Shown here piece by piece: positions 44,461-53,667 of a stretch of 64,000 bases of DNA (its first letter is position 1; each line of letters opens with the position of its first letter). The notes under the pieces are model-generated. The model did no database searches and was not told where the DNA came from. It saw only the letters and a program-made list of their open reading frames with translations. This stretch comes from an uncultured Eubacteriales bacterium. GTDB taxonomy: Bacteria; Bacillota; Clostridia; Peptostreptococcales; Anaerovoracaceae. A program made the position numbers and the translations under genes. The stretch lies in NCBI GenBank assembly GCA_902773835.1, contig CACYFZ010000009.1:36575-100574 (forward strand), in the 5' to 3' direction.

Positions 44461-46260
44461 TTAGAAAAGTGTGTCTCTTCTGTTTATAGCATCTATTTTG
44501 CTGTCATCGTCTATTTCAATCGTCTTCTCCAGGCTTTCCTTAACCAGCTTGTGAAGTTCCGCGGAAACCTCATCAAAGTCCTTGTCCGATTGAGCCGCGG
44601 CCGATGTGAAGTGGCCGCCGCCGCCGAGTTTTTCCATAAGACTCTGTACATTGACATCTCCCAGGGATCTGGCGCTTACCAGCGTCTTACCCTTATCGTT
44701 GAAGCCAAGAACAAATGATGCGATTACGCCTTTTATCATCAGGAGTTCGTCTGCTATCTGCGCATTTATGATCTGAGAATTCGCCCCGCCGGCATTATTT
44801 ACCGCGAAGGCTATTCCCTGATCGGTAACTTCTGCGTTGCCTATGGCTCTGGCTTTTATCTTCAGGTCTTCTCCGCTCATCTGGAAGAATCTCTTTACCT
44901 CCGTTGTATCTGCGCCGGCCCTCTTAAGCCAGGATGCAGCCTCGAAGGTTCTGACTCCGGTCCTTCCCGAGAAATTGTTGGAGTCTACCATTATCCCTGC
45001 CAGCATGGCCTCTGCTTCAAACTTATTTATAAATCTCTTCTGTGAGATATGCTGCATAAGCTCTGCCATAAGCTCACTGGCAGACGACGCATAAGACTCA
45101 ATATATGCGACCGAAGCATTATGATATGAATCTTCCGTCATTCTGTGATGGTCGATTATGATTCTGTTTCTGCAGGCAGCGACCAATTCTTCGCTTTCCA
45201 CCAGCATCGGTCTGTTGGTATCTACTATGATCAGCAGAGTCTTGCGGGTTACCATCTTGAGCGCCTTTTCAGGCTTGATGATCTCGTAGTCTCCCGTGGA
45301 CTCGGCTTGCTCATAAATGATATCCAGAGAATCATTTCTTTTATCCAGTACGATGTATGTTTCCTTTTCCAGGAACCTGCATATACTGTAAGCTCCTATC
45401 GCCGCTCCGAACGAGTCCATGTCCGGAAGCTTGTGCCCCATTACCATGACCTTGTCTGCGTCTTTTATAAGGGCGCGCATCGCGTGGGCAATAACCCTGG
45501 ATTTTCCGCGGTTTACCTTCTCTACGGTCTGCATCGTTCCGCCGTAGTAGTGAGTTCCCTCGTCGGTCTTCACGACCGCCTGGTCTCCTCCGCGTCCGAG
45601 CGCCAGTTCAAGTGCGGCCTCTGCAAGGTCTGATGATTCTCTGAGGTTTACGGTTGAAATACCGATTCCCATACTTATGGATGCCGGGAAGTCAATCTGC
45701 CCCTCAATGGACCTGACCTCGTCCAGGATGCTGAAGTTATCCTCTATCATCTCGTCCAGCCTGCCCTGATTCGTATACATGACATATCTTTCTTCATCCA
45801 TGTGCACAAGCGGTGATTCGAACTTGTCCGCCCAGTTATGCAGCATACTGTCAACTTCGGCCGGTACCGCTCTTTTAGAATCCTCGCTGGCGCTGGCAAT
45901 GAATTCATCATAATTGTCTATGTTTATGTAGACTATAACGGCTCTGTCGCTTTCCACCTTGGTCATGTAGCTGTAGCGAGCCGTGGCCTCGTCGAAAAAT
46001 ACGACGATATCCTCGTCTTCTTTAGGATTCTCATTGGTTTTAAGTCTGAAAATCCTGTCATTTTTTTCAATAACACGCTCTTTTTCATTGACCGTCAGAA
46101 GCTCCGCCCTCTTTACGCCGGTAAGCGTAAAGAACTTGGATCCGCTGATATCCTCATATACGAAGACGTTCTTTATGAGAGCATTGGCTGCCGTTACATA
46201 ACCGTCAACATCGACTATGCATGCTGCCATCGGTATTTGATTAATATAACTTATATCCAT
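44461..46260 (-). CDS. gdpP: GdpP-like DHH/DHHA1 phosphodiesterase lacking membrane segments
   Basis: 599 residues. The order is PAS-like region (1-90), degenerate GGDEF-like domain (about 100-240), then DHH with VMGHKLPDMDSFG (about 275), IIVDTNRP and IIIDHHRM (about 370), and DHHA1 with GGGGHFTSAAAQ (about 547). GdpP proteins hydrolyse cyclic di-AMP to pApA, affecting wall and potassium homeostasis. The usual two N-terminal membrane helices are absent: the frame opens only 13 codons further upstream, so they cannot be recovered by moving the start. ATG 46260 has a GAGGTGA ribosome site. It follows parB by 42 nt. Confidence 0.9.
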   Translation of the reverse strand: MDISYINQIPMAACIVDVDGYVTAANALIKNVFVYEDISGSKFFTLTGVKRAELLTVNEKERVIEKNDRIFRLKTNENPKEDEDIVVFFDEATARYSYMTKVESDRAVIVYINIDNYDEFIASASEDSKRAVPAEVDSMLHNWADKFESPLVHMDEERYVMYTNQGRLDEMIEDNFSILDEVRSIEGQIDFPASISMGIGISTVNLRESSDLAEAALELALGRGGDQAVVKTDEGTHYYGGTMQTVEKVNRGKSRVIAHAMRALIKDADKVMVMGHKLPDMDSFGAAIGAYSICRFLEKETYIVLDKRNDSLDIIYEQAESTGDYEIIKPEKALKMVTRKTLLIIVDTNRPMLVESEELVAACRNRIIIDHHRMTEDSYHNASVAYIESYASSASELMAELMQHISQKRFINKFEAEAMLAGIMVDSNNFSGRTGVRTFEAASWLKRAGADTTEVKRFFQMSGEDLKIKARAIGNAEVTDQGIAFAVNNAGGANSQIINAQIADELLMIKGVIASFVLGFNDKGKTLVSARSLGDVNVQSLMEKLGGGGHFTSAAAQSDKDFDEVSAELHKLVKESLEKTIEIDDDSKIDAINRRDTLF

Positions 46261-46302
46261 GATTTCACCTCTGTTTGCGGCCTGTCCGTCTGTTTTCACG
46301 GA

Positions 46303-47334
46303 CTACTTGCCGACGTCCCTGAGTAAATCTATGAGTCTGTTGAGTTCTTCAAGGCTGTAGTATTCGATCTCTATTCTTCCCTTTTTTTCGTCCCCTCTAA
46401 TGTTAACCTTGGTTCCGAAAAGGGTTTTCAATTCAGACTCTACTGCCTTTATCTCCGCCGGTACCTGCCCTTCAGGCTGGTCCGATTTTCTCTTTCTTTT
46501 CTTTCTTTCCGGCCTCAGTTCATCCTTAATCTTCTCCGCCAGCTTTTCGGTTGCTCTTACGGAAAGATCATTTCGGATTATCTTATCCGCAACTTCTTTC
46601 TGTTTTACCTTATCCGGAATATTTATAATGGTGCGGCCGTGGGCTGCAGACATCTGTCCGCTTGATACGTAATCCTGTATGTCCTGCGGGAGTTTCAGCA
46701 GTCTTATGCTGTTGGCTATATAAGTCCTGCTTCTTCCAAGCGAGGATGAAACCTGCTCTTGCGTGAAGCCGTATTTCTCTGTCATGGACTTAAGACCCTT
46801 CGCTTCTTCGATGGGATTTAAGTCCTCTCTCTGCATGTTCTCGATGATGGCAACTATCGCATTCTGCCTGTCATCGAAATTTCTGATGATGCACGGAACG
46901 CTTGAGAGACCTGCGATCCTGGATGCTCTCCAGCGTCTCTCTCCCGCAACGAGTTCGTAACCGTTGTTGCTCTCTCTTACTATCAGCGGCTGTATTACGC
47001 CGTTGCTTTTTATAGAGCCGGCCAGTTCCTGAAGCTTGGCTTCGTCGAATACCATACGCGGCTGTGCAGAGTTGGGCTTGATATCATTAATATCCACATA
47101 GATGACTCTGTCTTCATCGCTTGAGGCATCCGCCTTCGCTTCTGCGGCCACGGCGGGAGTCGCTTTCTTTTTCACCGCGCTCTTCGAGGCCTTGGCAGCC
47201 TTATCATCGGATGCGCTTTCAGCGTCACGGCTGCCCGAAGGCTCCGCCTTCTCCGCCGCATCGTTTTCTTTTATAGGAGCGACATCTGCAAACAATGCGT
47301 CGAGGCCTCTCCCCAGTCCTGCTTTCCTTGCCAT
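46303..47334 (-). CDS. parB: Chromosome-partitioning protein ParB (Spo0J)
   Basis: 343 residues. A 90-residue Ala/Lys-rich leader precedes the ParB core: INDIKPNSAQPRMVFDE, LVAGERRWRASRIAG (CTP-binding motif), ENMQREDLNPIEEA and the helix-turn-helix SSSLGRSRTYIANSIRLL that reads parS. The C terminus dimerises. It forms a CTP-dependent clamp loaded at parS for origin segregation. Two parS sites lie 1 kb upstream of its start. It is three bases downstream of parA. The parS-binding helix marks it as the Spo0J rather than the Noc branch in function, which is inference. Confidence 0.95.
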   Translation of the reverse strand: MARKAGLGRGLDALFADVAPIKENDAAEKAEPSGSRDAESASDDKAAKASKSAVKKKATPAVAAEAKADASSDEDRVIYVDINDIKPNSAQPRMVFDEAKLQELAGSIKSNGVIQPLIVRESNNGYELVAGERRWRASRIAGLSSVPCIIRNFDDRQNAIVAIIENMQREDLNPIEEAKGLKSMTEKYGFTQEQVSSSLGRSRTYIANSIRLLKLPQDIQDYVSSGQMSAAHGRTIINIPDKVKQKEVADKIIRNDLSVRATEKLAEKIKDELRPERKKRKRKSDQPEGQVPAEIKAVESELKTLFGTKVNIRGDEKKGRIEIEYYSLEELNRLIDLLRDVGK

Positions 47335-47337
47335 GTC

Positions 47338-48126
47338 CTACCTCCCTTTTCTCTTGTTGGATCTTTCCCTTGCAAGGAATTCTTTCGTAAATGCCTGATA
47401 AGCCTTGGCTCCCGGAGCAGAAGAATCGTATTTGATAATAGGCACTCCGTAACTAGGTGCCTCAGCGAGCCTTACGTTTCTCGGAATAATGGTTTCATAA
47501 AGAACCGAACCGAAGAAATTCCGTACATCCTCAACAACTGCCTGGGACAGGTTTGTTCTGCCGTCGAACATGCTGAGAATTACCCCTTCAATGTACAGGT
47601 TAGGATTCATCCTGCTTTTTACCATTTCGATCGTGCTTATGAGCTGGCTTACTCCTTCAAGCGCATAGAATTCGCACTGAATCGGAATCAGCACGCTGTC
47701 TACGGCTGTAAGCGAATTGATGGTGAGTATGCCGAGTGAAGGAGGGCAGTCGACCAAAATATAGTCGTATTCGTTTCTTACTGCGTCGATTACTCTCTTA
47801 AGTCTTCCTTCTCTTCCTTCCAGATGTGCCAGTTCCACCTCTGCACCCGCCAGGTCTACGCTGGCCGGAATAATATATAGATTCTCCGTATTGGTCGGCA
47901 GCACGGCCTTTTGGACCTCGAAGTCCGTATCAATAAGCGCATCGTAAAGGGTGGCTTTCAGGGTTCTCTTCCTGATGCCTATTCCGCTGGTGGTATTACC
48001 TTGAGGGTCTATATCCACCATGAGGACCTTTTTTCCTTTACTCGCCAGGCCTGCAGCCAGGTTAATATTGGTCGTAGTTTTACCTACGCCGCCTTTCTGA
48101 TTAAAAATAGCAATTGACTTGCCCAT
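47338..48126 (-). CDS. parA: Chromosome-partitioning ATPase ParA (Soj)
   Basis: 262 residues with the deviant Walker A KGGVGKTTTNINLAAGLA at the N terminus, VDIDPQGNTTSGIG (Walker A'), DCPPSLGILTINSLTA (Walker B) and a conserved C terminus. It forms ATP-dependent dimers on DNA and acts with ParB in origin movement. AGGAGG precedes ATG 48126. A promoter and a leader hairpin are visible at 48143-48203. Confidence 0.96.
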   Translation of the reverse strand: MGKSIAIFNQKGGVGKTTTNINLAAGLASKGKKVLMVDIDPQGNTTSGIGIRKRTLKATLYDALIDTDFEVQKAVLPTNTENLYIIPASVDLAGAEVELAHLEGREGRLKRVIDAVRNEYDYILVDCPPSLGILTINSLTAVDSVLIPIQCEFYALEGVSQLISTIEMVKSRMNPNLYIEGVILSMFDGRTNLSQAVVEDVRNFFGSVLYETIIPRNVRLAEAPSYGVPIIKYDSSAPGAKAYQAFTKEFLARERSNKRKGR

Positions 48127-48142
48127 CTGTTATTACCTCCTG

Positions 48143-48203
48143 CGGGCATACTGCCCGATTAAACACGTTTCTGTATTTTACACCAAGAGCGTGTAGTTTT
48201 CTA
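48143..48203 (-). promoter_or_regulatory. parA promoter and leader hairpin
   Basis: A -35-like TAGAAA (48198-48203), 17-nt spacer and -10 TAAAAT (48175-48180) on the minus strand. The short leader has a 6-bp hairpin CGGGCA/TGCCCG (48143-48157) directly abutting the AGGAGG ribosome site. Confidence 0.5.
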
Positions 48204-48312
48204 CTTTATAATGTGCTGTTTTTGTGTAGTTTGGGTGTTTTTGCTGGTCTAAATATAAAACACGGAATAAATTGTGGTGGAGAAGCTTTATTACCACAAT
48301 ATATTGAGTTAA

Positions 48313-48328
48313 TGTTTCACGTGAAACT
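48313..48328. other. parS site 1
   Basis: TGTTTCACGTGAAACT differs from the Spo0J consensus TGTTTCACGTGAAACA by the last base only. It lies 187 nt upstream of parA. Confidence 0.92.
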
Positions 48329-48390
48329 ATGTCAATAAATGTGATTTTTTATTAAGGTTTCTCATTAAGCTCCGCTAAGCAATTCAGGCG

Positions 48391-48566
48391 TTTCAACCAG
48401 GAGCGAAGCTCCATCAAGCTCGCTTGGTTGGAGCGAGCGACGCCGTCAACAGACGACGGGAGCTTCGGCTCATGAGATCGTCAGTCGGGGATTGCGACCC
48501 GCCACTGACGATCGAATATGGAACCCGCCGCCTACTCCGTTGAGGCGGGGGACATCCGGCGTCTGT
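48391..48566 (+). repeat. Structured dispersed repeat, copy A
   Basis: 176 nt from TTTCAACCAGGAGC to CCGGCGTCTGT, very similar to copies at 52699-52855 and 63835-64000. Almost every part can pair: GGAGC/GCTCC, GCTCGCT/AGCGAGC, CCGTC/GACGG, GAGC-TTCG-GCTC, a 10-bp GATCGTCAGT/ACTGACGATC hairpin and CCCGCC/GGCGGG. It holds no convincing gene. It lies between the two parS sites. The region 48329-48390 has no recognised feature. The GC-rich stretch 48567-48660 is attached only to this copy. Confidence 0.88.
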
Positions 48567-48669
48567 CACGGGAACCGGGGCCATCGGGCTGTGCCGAAAG
48601 CGGAATGCCCGGTCAAGCTCGGAAGGTCGATGAACTGCTACAACATCTGCAGGATCGACACAAATGAAT

Positions 48670-48685
48670 TGTTTCACGTGAAACT
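48670..48685. other. parS site 2
   Basis: A second TGTTTCACGTGAAACT, identical to site 1, overlapping the stop codon of rsmG (48684-48686). Confidence 0.92.
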
Positions 48686-49340
48686 ATTTTTTGATAACTA
48701 AAAGGACGTGTCCGTCTATTTCGGAAAAATCAGTGTCGACAGGGACGGCGCGATCAAAGCGCGCCCCTTCTTTTGAAATGCTTTTGAGGGCAGGGGAGAG
48801 TTCCTCCTCGTAATTGGATCCTTTATAAGATATGAACGCGCCTCCCTTTCTTACGAACGGCAGGCACCAGCCTGAAAGCTTTTTAAGATCTGCAACAGCC
48901 CTGGAAACACAGAGATCAAAACATCCGGCATATTCCTGCCTGCCAATCTCTTCAGCTCTTGCATGAACAGTCTTAAGATTAGAAATACTCAGTTCTTCCG
49001 AAAGGCCGTCGATTACCCTGAGTTTTTTCAAAGTGGAGTCCAGTAGGACAAAGGATTTGGAAGGGCAGGCTATAGCAAGTAAGGCTCCCGGAAATCCCGC
49101 TCCGGTGCCTACGTCTATTATCGTCTCCGCTTCCCAAAACTCAGGGACTTCAAGAACCGAAAGAGAATCCGCCAAATGCTTCACTATGGCTTCATCTCTG
49201 TCTCTGACTGCCGTAAGATTAATATGCTCATTAATCTCCAGGATTCTGTCAACATAAGCCAGGAGCTTCTCAGCTGTATCTGCTCCGTGGCTTTGCTTAA
49301 GATAATCTATGTAATTTTCAACTTCTTTATAAGTTCCCAT
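48684..49340 (-). CDS. rsmG: 16S rRNA (guanine527-N7)-methyltransferase
   Basis: 218 residues. It has INLTAVRDRDEAIVKHLADS, the SAM motif IIDVGTGAGFPGALLAIA (about residue 73) and VLLDSTLKKLRVI, typical of RsmG (GidB), which methylates G527 of 16S rRNA. ATG 49340 shares a base with the mnmG stop (TAATG), so translation is coupled. The last codons overlap parS site 2, after which the par genes follow on the same strand. Confidence 0.95.
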   Translation of the reverse strand: MGTYKEVENYIDYLKQSHGADTAEKLLAYVDRILEINEHINLTAVRDRDEAIVKHLADSLSVLEVPEFWEAETIIDVGTGAGFPGALLAIACPSKSFVLLDSTLKKLRVIDGLSEELSISNLKTVHARAEEIGRQEYAGCFDLCVSRAVADLKKLSGWCLPFVRKGGAFISYKGSNYEEELSPALKSISKEGARFDRAVPVDTDFSEIDGHVLLVIKK

Positions 49341-51226
49341 TATCTGCTTTCTCTGTTCATCTTCTCGAGATATATCAGAAGGACATTAACATCGGCAGGG
49401 GAGACGCCGGAAATTCTGGATGCCTGTCCGACTGTCTCCGGCCTTATCTCTGAAAGTTTCTGTCTGGCCTCCAGCCTGAGACCTCCTATTGAGTGATAAT
49501 CCAAATCAGAGCTGAGGCGCTTGTTTTCAAGACTTTGAAGTTTCTCCACCTCATTGATCTGCTTCTGAATATATCCGTCGTACTTAAGTATTACTTCTAC
49601 TTCCGTCTTCTCATTTCTTCCGAGATCCGGTCTGTTCTCATCAATTTCGGCCAGATCATCATAAGTGATATTCGGTCTTCTCAGTATCTCAGCGAAGCTT
49701 TGATTAGGAGTCTCTTCTGCATTGGCTTCGCCATGCTTCGTCAAAAAATCTCTAAATGTTGAAATTTCAACCTTTTTAGACCTTAATCTTTCTACTTCCG
49801 CATCCACTTTTTCTTTCTTGGTCCTATATCTTTCATATCTCTCATCATTGACAAGGCCGTATTCTCTTCCTGTTTCGGTGAGTCTTCTATCGGCATTGTC
49901 CTGCCTGAGAAGAAGTCTGTATTCAGCCCGTGATGTCATTATTCTGTAAGGCTCGTTTGTTCCCTTAGTTACGAGGTCATCAATCAGAACTCCGATATAC
50001 GCCTGGTCGCGCCTGAGAACGAGAGGGGACTTTCCCTTAAGTTTGGCTACGGCATTAATACCTGCAATAAGTCCCTGTGCTGCTGCTTCTTCATAGCCCG
50101 AGCTTCCGTTAAACTGACCGGCGCAGAAGAGTCCTTCTATAAGCTTGCTCTCCAGGCTCGGCTTGAGAGAAAGGGGGTCTACGCAATCGTACTCTATAGC
50201 GTACGCAGGCATTACAATTTCAGCATTTTCAAGCCCCGGGATGGTGGAGTAAAATGCTTCCTGTACATCGACGGGGAGGCTGGAACTCATTCCCTGTATA
50301 TACATAAGATCCGTATCCAAGCCTTCGGGTTCTACAAATAGTTGATGTCTTTTTCTGTCCCGAAATCTGGACACCTTGTCTTCGATAGAAGGGCAGTATC
50401 TCGGACCGACACCGACGATATTACCGGAGTACATCGCAGATTTTTCTATATTCTCCATGATGATTTCATGCGTCGTCTCATTGGTATATGAAAGCCAGCA
50501 GGAAATCTGATCTATATCATATTCTTTGTCTTCGTTCAGGAAACTGAATGGAACTATATTTTCATCTCCCTTTTGTTCCTTCATCTCATCATAGTTGAGA
50601 CTGTCCCTTCTCATGCGGGCGGGAGTCCCTGTCTTAAATCGACGGATAGGGAAGCCTCTCTCAGCCAGCCTTATGCCGAGCTCTTTTGCGGGCTTCATAC
50701 CGGCCGGTCCCGCCTCGGTAACATCGTCTCCGATGAAAATCTTACCGGAAAGGAAAGTTCCGGTGCAGATGATCACAGAATCGGCCTCGATATTTCCGTT
50801 CTCACGGCTTTTTACACCTCCGATGGACCCATCGGTCCTTGTAATAAGATCCAGGGCCTCATCTTCTAAAAGCGTCAGACCCTCAGTGTTTTCAAGGGTT
50901 CTAAGCATTTCATCATGATATCTGTGTTTATCTGCCTGGGCTCTGAGTGAATGAACGGCAGGGCCTTTTGAGATGTTCAGCATCTTAGATTGGATGAATG
51001 TCTTATCTATATTCACACCCATCTCTCCGCCAAGAGCGTCCACCTCACGTACCAAGTGGCCTTTACCTGTGCCTCCGATTGACGGGTTGCACGGCATCAT
51101 TGCCACTGATTCCAAATCAGTACAAAGAACGGCCGTCTTCATTCCGAGTCTGGCCGCAGCAAGACCGGCCTCGCATCCTGCGTGACCGGCACCGATTACT
51201 ACTATGTCATATTTTAAATTAGTCAT
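49340..51226 (-). CDS. mnmG: tRNA uridine-5-carboxymethylaminomethyl modification enzyme MnmG
   Basis: 628 residues. It has the FAD-binding motif [21 protein letters not shown] at the N terminus, [53 protein letters not shown] and the C-terminal helical domain ending [21 protein letters not shown]. With MnmE it installs the cmnm5 group at wobble U34 of tRNA. The start ATG 51226 is fixed by the family N terminus; no clear ribosome site precedes it, and mnmE ends 40 nt upstream. Confidence 0.96.
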   Translation of the reverse strand: MTNLKYDIVVIGAGHAGCEAGLAAARLGMKTAVLCTDLESVAMMPCNPSIGGTGKGHLVREVDALGGEMGVNIDKTFIQSKMLNISKGPAVHSLRAQADKHRYHDEMLRTLENTEGLTLLEDEALDLITRTDGSIGGVKSRENGNIEADSVIICTGTFLSGKIFIGDDVTEAGPAGMKPAKELGIRLAERGFPIRRFKTGTPARMRRDSLNYDEMKEQKGDENIVPFSFLNEDKEYDIDQISCWLSYTNETTHEIIMENIEKSAMYSGNIVGVGPRYCPSIEDKVSRFRDRKRHQLFVEPEGLDTDLMYIQGMSSSLPVDVQEAFYSTIPGLENAEIVMPAYAIEYDCVDPLSLKPSLESKLIEGLFCAGQFNGSSGYEEAAAQGLIAGINAVAKLKGKSPLVLRRDQAYIGVLIDDLVTKGTNEPYRIMTSRAEYRLLLRQDNADRRLTETGREYGLVNDERYERYRTKKEKVDAEVERLRSKKVEISTFRDFLTKHGEANAEETPNQSFAEILRRPNITYDDLAEIDENRPDLGRNEKTEVEVILKYDGYIQKQINEVEKLQSLENKRLSSDLDYHSIGGLRLEARQKLSEIRPETVGQASRISGVSPADVNVLLIYLEKMNRESR

Positions 51227-51265
51227 AAATACGTTTCTTTACGTTCGAACCTATGGCTGCTGTTA

Positions 51266-52678
51266 TCACTTGCCAAGGCAGAACTTGCTGAAGACAGTGT
51301 TCAAAACTTCGTCTCCGACTTCTTCTCCTATTATCTTGCCGAGAGAATCGTAGGCGTAGTGTGCGGAAAGCTCGGCAACTTCCATTGGCTCACCGTTTTG
51401 AAGCATTCCGATAGCCTCATCCAGATTCATCGCGGCATTTTTAAGCATTTGAACATGCCTTTCATTTATGATGATGTTGGTCTCCTGCGGATTGATAGAC
51501 CCGAGTTCAAACATCTCCCCGATAGTTTCGGATACTTTGCGGGCAGCGTCCTGAGATCCTTTGCCCACAAGGGAAGTCCTGATAATCCTGACTCCCGGGA
51601 GCTTTTCTCTTACTGTCTCCTCGCTTATGGAATTACCAAGGTCTTCTTTGTTTATTACAACCAGAATGTAATCTGTATTCATGTGCTCGATGTATCCGAT
51701 AACAGCACTATCTTCTTCGTCAAGTTCACGACTTCCGTCCAGCACCAGTAGCACCACATCCGCAGCGGCTATGGCCTGAGTAGTGCGCTCGACACCGATT
51801 TTTTCGACCTTGTCTCCGGTCTCTCTGATGCCTGCTGTATCAACCAGAACGATAGGAACTCCGCCAAGCGATGCGCTTTCCTCAACCGTGTCTCGAGTCG
51901 TTCCCGGAACATCCGTGACAATAACTCTTCCTTCTCCGAGAATCGCATTCATAAGAGAGCTCTTGCCGGCGTTAGGCTTTCCGGCAATTACGACTCTTAC
52001 TCCTTCTCTGGCAATTCTTCCGATGCTCGCTGTATCGAGAAGTTCATCAACATCTGCGGAAACCCATCTGAGTTTTCCTATAAGTTCGCTATTAGCTCCG
52101 CTTCCGTCAAGTTCGTAATCCTCCTCGGGATAGTCTATGCCGACAGCCATCTCAGCCAGGACATCGAGCATGCTTTCTCTGATCTCTCTGACTCTTTCGC
52201 TGAGTCTTCCCTCATGCTGCGCTTCAGCAATTCCAAGGGACAGGTCGCTTTTAGCTTTTATGATATCTATAACGGCCTCAGCCTGAGACAGGTCCATTTT
52301 TCCGTTCAGGAATGCCAGCTTGGTGAATTCACCGGGCTCTGCCATCCTGACACCGCCAACTCCCGAATCCAGCACGGCTTCAAGAATTCTCTTAAGGGAA
52401 ACGTTGCTTCCGTGAGCCTGAATCTCCAGCATATCCTCTCCCGTATAGGAAGCAGGGGACTGCATGTAAATGAAGAGGCACTTGTCTATAGCCTCCGCAA
52501 GAGGGTTGCCGCTGTCACTTACTGCGTTTCCGAGATATGCATGTCTCGGCTCCACATCCTCCGGACACTTTTCCATCACATGTTTCATGATGTCTAAGCT
52601 GGCCGGCCCGCTGACCCTTACTATTCCTATTCCGCCTTCTCCGGGCGCTGTTGAAATCGCCGCAATTGTATCTGCCAC
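51266..52678 (-). CDS. mnmE: tRNA modification GTPase MnmE
   Basis: 470 residues from GTG 52678, chosen because AAAGGAG lies six bases upstream and VADTIAAISTAPGEGGIGIVR matches the family N terminus; the in-frame start at 52714 would begin inside a repeat. The folate-binding N-terminal domain is followed by helices, then the G domain (GKPNAGKSSLMNAIL, VPGTTRDTVEE, DTAGIRETGDKVEKIG, NKEDLG) and the C-terminal CLGK required for modification. It partners MnmG. The usual upstream neighbours jag, yidC, rnpA and rpmH are absent; repeat copy B begins 20 nt upstream of the start codon. Confidence 0.96.
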   Translation of the reverse strand: MADTIAAISTAPGEGGIGIVRVSGPASLDIMKHVMEKCPEDVEPRHAYLGNAVSDSGNPLAEAIDKCLFIYMQSPASYTGEDMLEIQAHGSNVSLKRILEAVLDSGVGGVRMAEPGEFTKLAFLNGKMDLSQAEAVIDIIKAKSDLSLGIAEAQHEGRLSERVREIRESMLDVLAEMAVGIDYPEEDYELDGSGANSELIGKLRWVSADVDELLDTASIGRIAREGVRVVIAGKPNAGKSSLMNAILGEGRVIVTDVPGTTRDTVEESASLGGVPIVLVDTAGIRETGDKVEKIGVERTTQAIAAADVVLLVLDGSRELDEEDSAVIGYIEHMNTDYILVVINKEDLGNSISEETVREKLPGVRIIRTSLVGKGSQDAARKVSETIGEMFELGSINPQETNIIINERHVQMLKNAAMNLDEAIGMLQNGEPMEVAELSAHYAYDSLGKIIGEEVGDEVLNTVFSKFCLGK

Positions 52679-52698
52679 AATAAACTCCTTTTTCTCTT

Positions 52699-52855
52699 TT
52701 TCAACCAGGAGCAAAGCTCCATCAAGCTCGCTTGGTTGGAGCGAGCGACGCCGTCAACAGACGACGGGAGCTTCAGCTCATGAGATCGTCAGTCGGGGAT
52801 TGCGACCCGCCACCCGCCGCCTACTCCGTTGAGGCGGGGGACATCCGGCGTCTGT
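52699..52855 (+). repeat. Structured dispersed repeat, copy B
   Basis: 157 nt, the same element as copy A but missing 19 nt (ACTGACGATCGAATATGGA), which deletes the 3' arm of the central GATCGTCAGT hairpin and its flank. Other stems are kept; the tetraloop hairpin reads GAGC-TTCA-GCTC. It occupies most of the 5' leader expected for mnmE. Confidence 0.88.
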
Positions 52856-52870
52856 TATAAGTTTCTAACT

Positions 52871-52879
52871 ATTCTACCA
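52871..52879 (-). promoter_or_regulatory. Candidate extended -10 promoter for mnmE
   Basis: On the minus strand TGGTAGAAT reads as an extended -10 (TGn plus TAGAAT at 52871-52876); no good -35 is present. If used, transcription would start near 52864 and run through the whole of repeat copy B before mnmE. Confidence 0.35.
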
Positions 52880-52897
52880 CAGAGATAGCAAAAAGGA

Positions 52898-52926
52898 TAA
52901 ACAAACAGCGCCGGAAGTTATATAAT
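52898..52926 (+). promoter_or_regulatory. deo operon promoter
   Basis: TAAACA (52898-52903), a 17-nt spacer and a perfect TATAAT (52921-52926), 70 nt upstream of deoC. It diverges from the mnmE region. Confidence 0.55.
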
Positions 52927-52995
52927 ATATATGTGAAGAATTGCGCCGTTCCACCGGGATGCGGTGCTTCATATGAAAGAAGGAGAGTAAAGAAA

Positions 52996-53667
52996 ATGGA
53001 TGTAAAAAAAATACTCAGTTACGTAGACCACACTCTGCTGGCACCTGCTGCCACTTGGGAGGAGATCAAAGCCGTAATCGATGACGGCATAAAGTATGAA
53101 ACGGCAACCGTATGCATTCCGCCTTCATACGTAGCACAGGCCAGAGAATATGCGGGCTCCAAGGTTCGTATCTGTGCAGTAATCGGATTCCCTCATGGCT
53201 ACAACACAAGCGCTACAAAAGCTTTCGAGACAAGTGACGCTCTGGACAACGGTGCAGATGAAATCGATATGGTAATAAATATCGGTTGGGTCAAGGATAA
53301 GAAGTGGGATGAAATCGAAAACGAAATCAGAACCCTCAAAGAGATCTGCGGAGATAATATTCTGAAGGTTATCATCGAGACCTGCATGCTGACGGAAGAA
53401 GAAAAACTGAAAATGTGCGAGATCGTGACATTTGCCGGAGCTGATTTCATCAAGACGTCAACAGGATTCGGAGGCGGCGGAGCTACTTTCGAGGATGTTG
53501 AGCTCATGGTTAAGAACGTAGGGGACGGAGTTAAGGTAAAAGCTTCAGGTGGAATTTCCGGTCTTGAAGATGCGGAAAAGTATGTTGAAATCGGAGCCAG
53601 AAGACTCGGAACCAGCCGCATCGTGAAGGCCGTAAAAGGACTCGAAGCAGAAGAAGGTTCTTACTAA
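52996..53667 (+). CDS. deoC: Deoxyribose-phosphate aldolase
   Basis: DeoC cleaves 2-deoxyribose-5-phosphate to acetaldehyde and glyceraldehyde-3-phosphate. The 223-residue protein (ATG 52996, AGGAG nine bases upstream) shows [36 protein letters not shown], the Schiff-base Lys in [14 protein letters not shown] (about residue 158) and [13 protein letters not shown]. An in-frame start 63 nt upstream lacks a ribosome site. It is the first gene of deoC-udp-deoB, which takes deoxynucleoside sugar into glycolysis. Confidence 0.94.
   Translation: MDVKKILSYVDHTLLAPAATWEEIKAVIDDGIKYETATVCIPPSYVAQAREYAGSKVRICAVIGFPHGYNTSATKAFETSDALDNGADEIDMVINIGWVKDKKWDEIENEIRTLKEICGDNILKVIIETCMLTEEEKLKMCEIVTFAGADFIKTSTGFGGGGATFEDVELMVKNVGDGVKVKASGGISGLEDAEKYVEIGARRLGTSRIVKAVKGLEAEEGSY

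Noticed and set aside
48414..48701. Small open frames on both strands through repeat copy A
   Set aside because: They translate hairpin DNA that is repeated elsewhere in non-coding positions, lack ribosome sites, and are broken in copy B.
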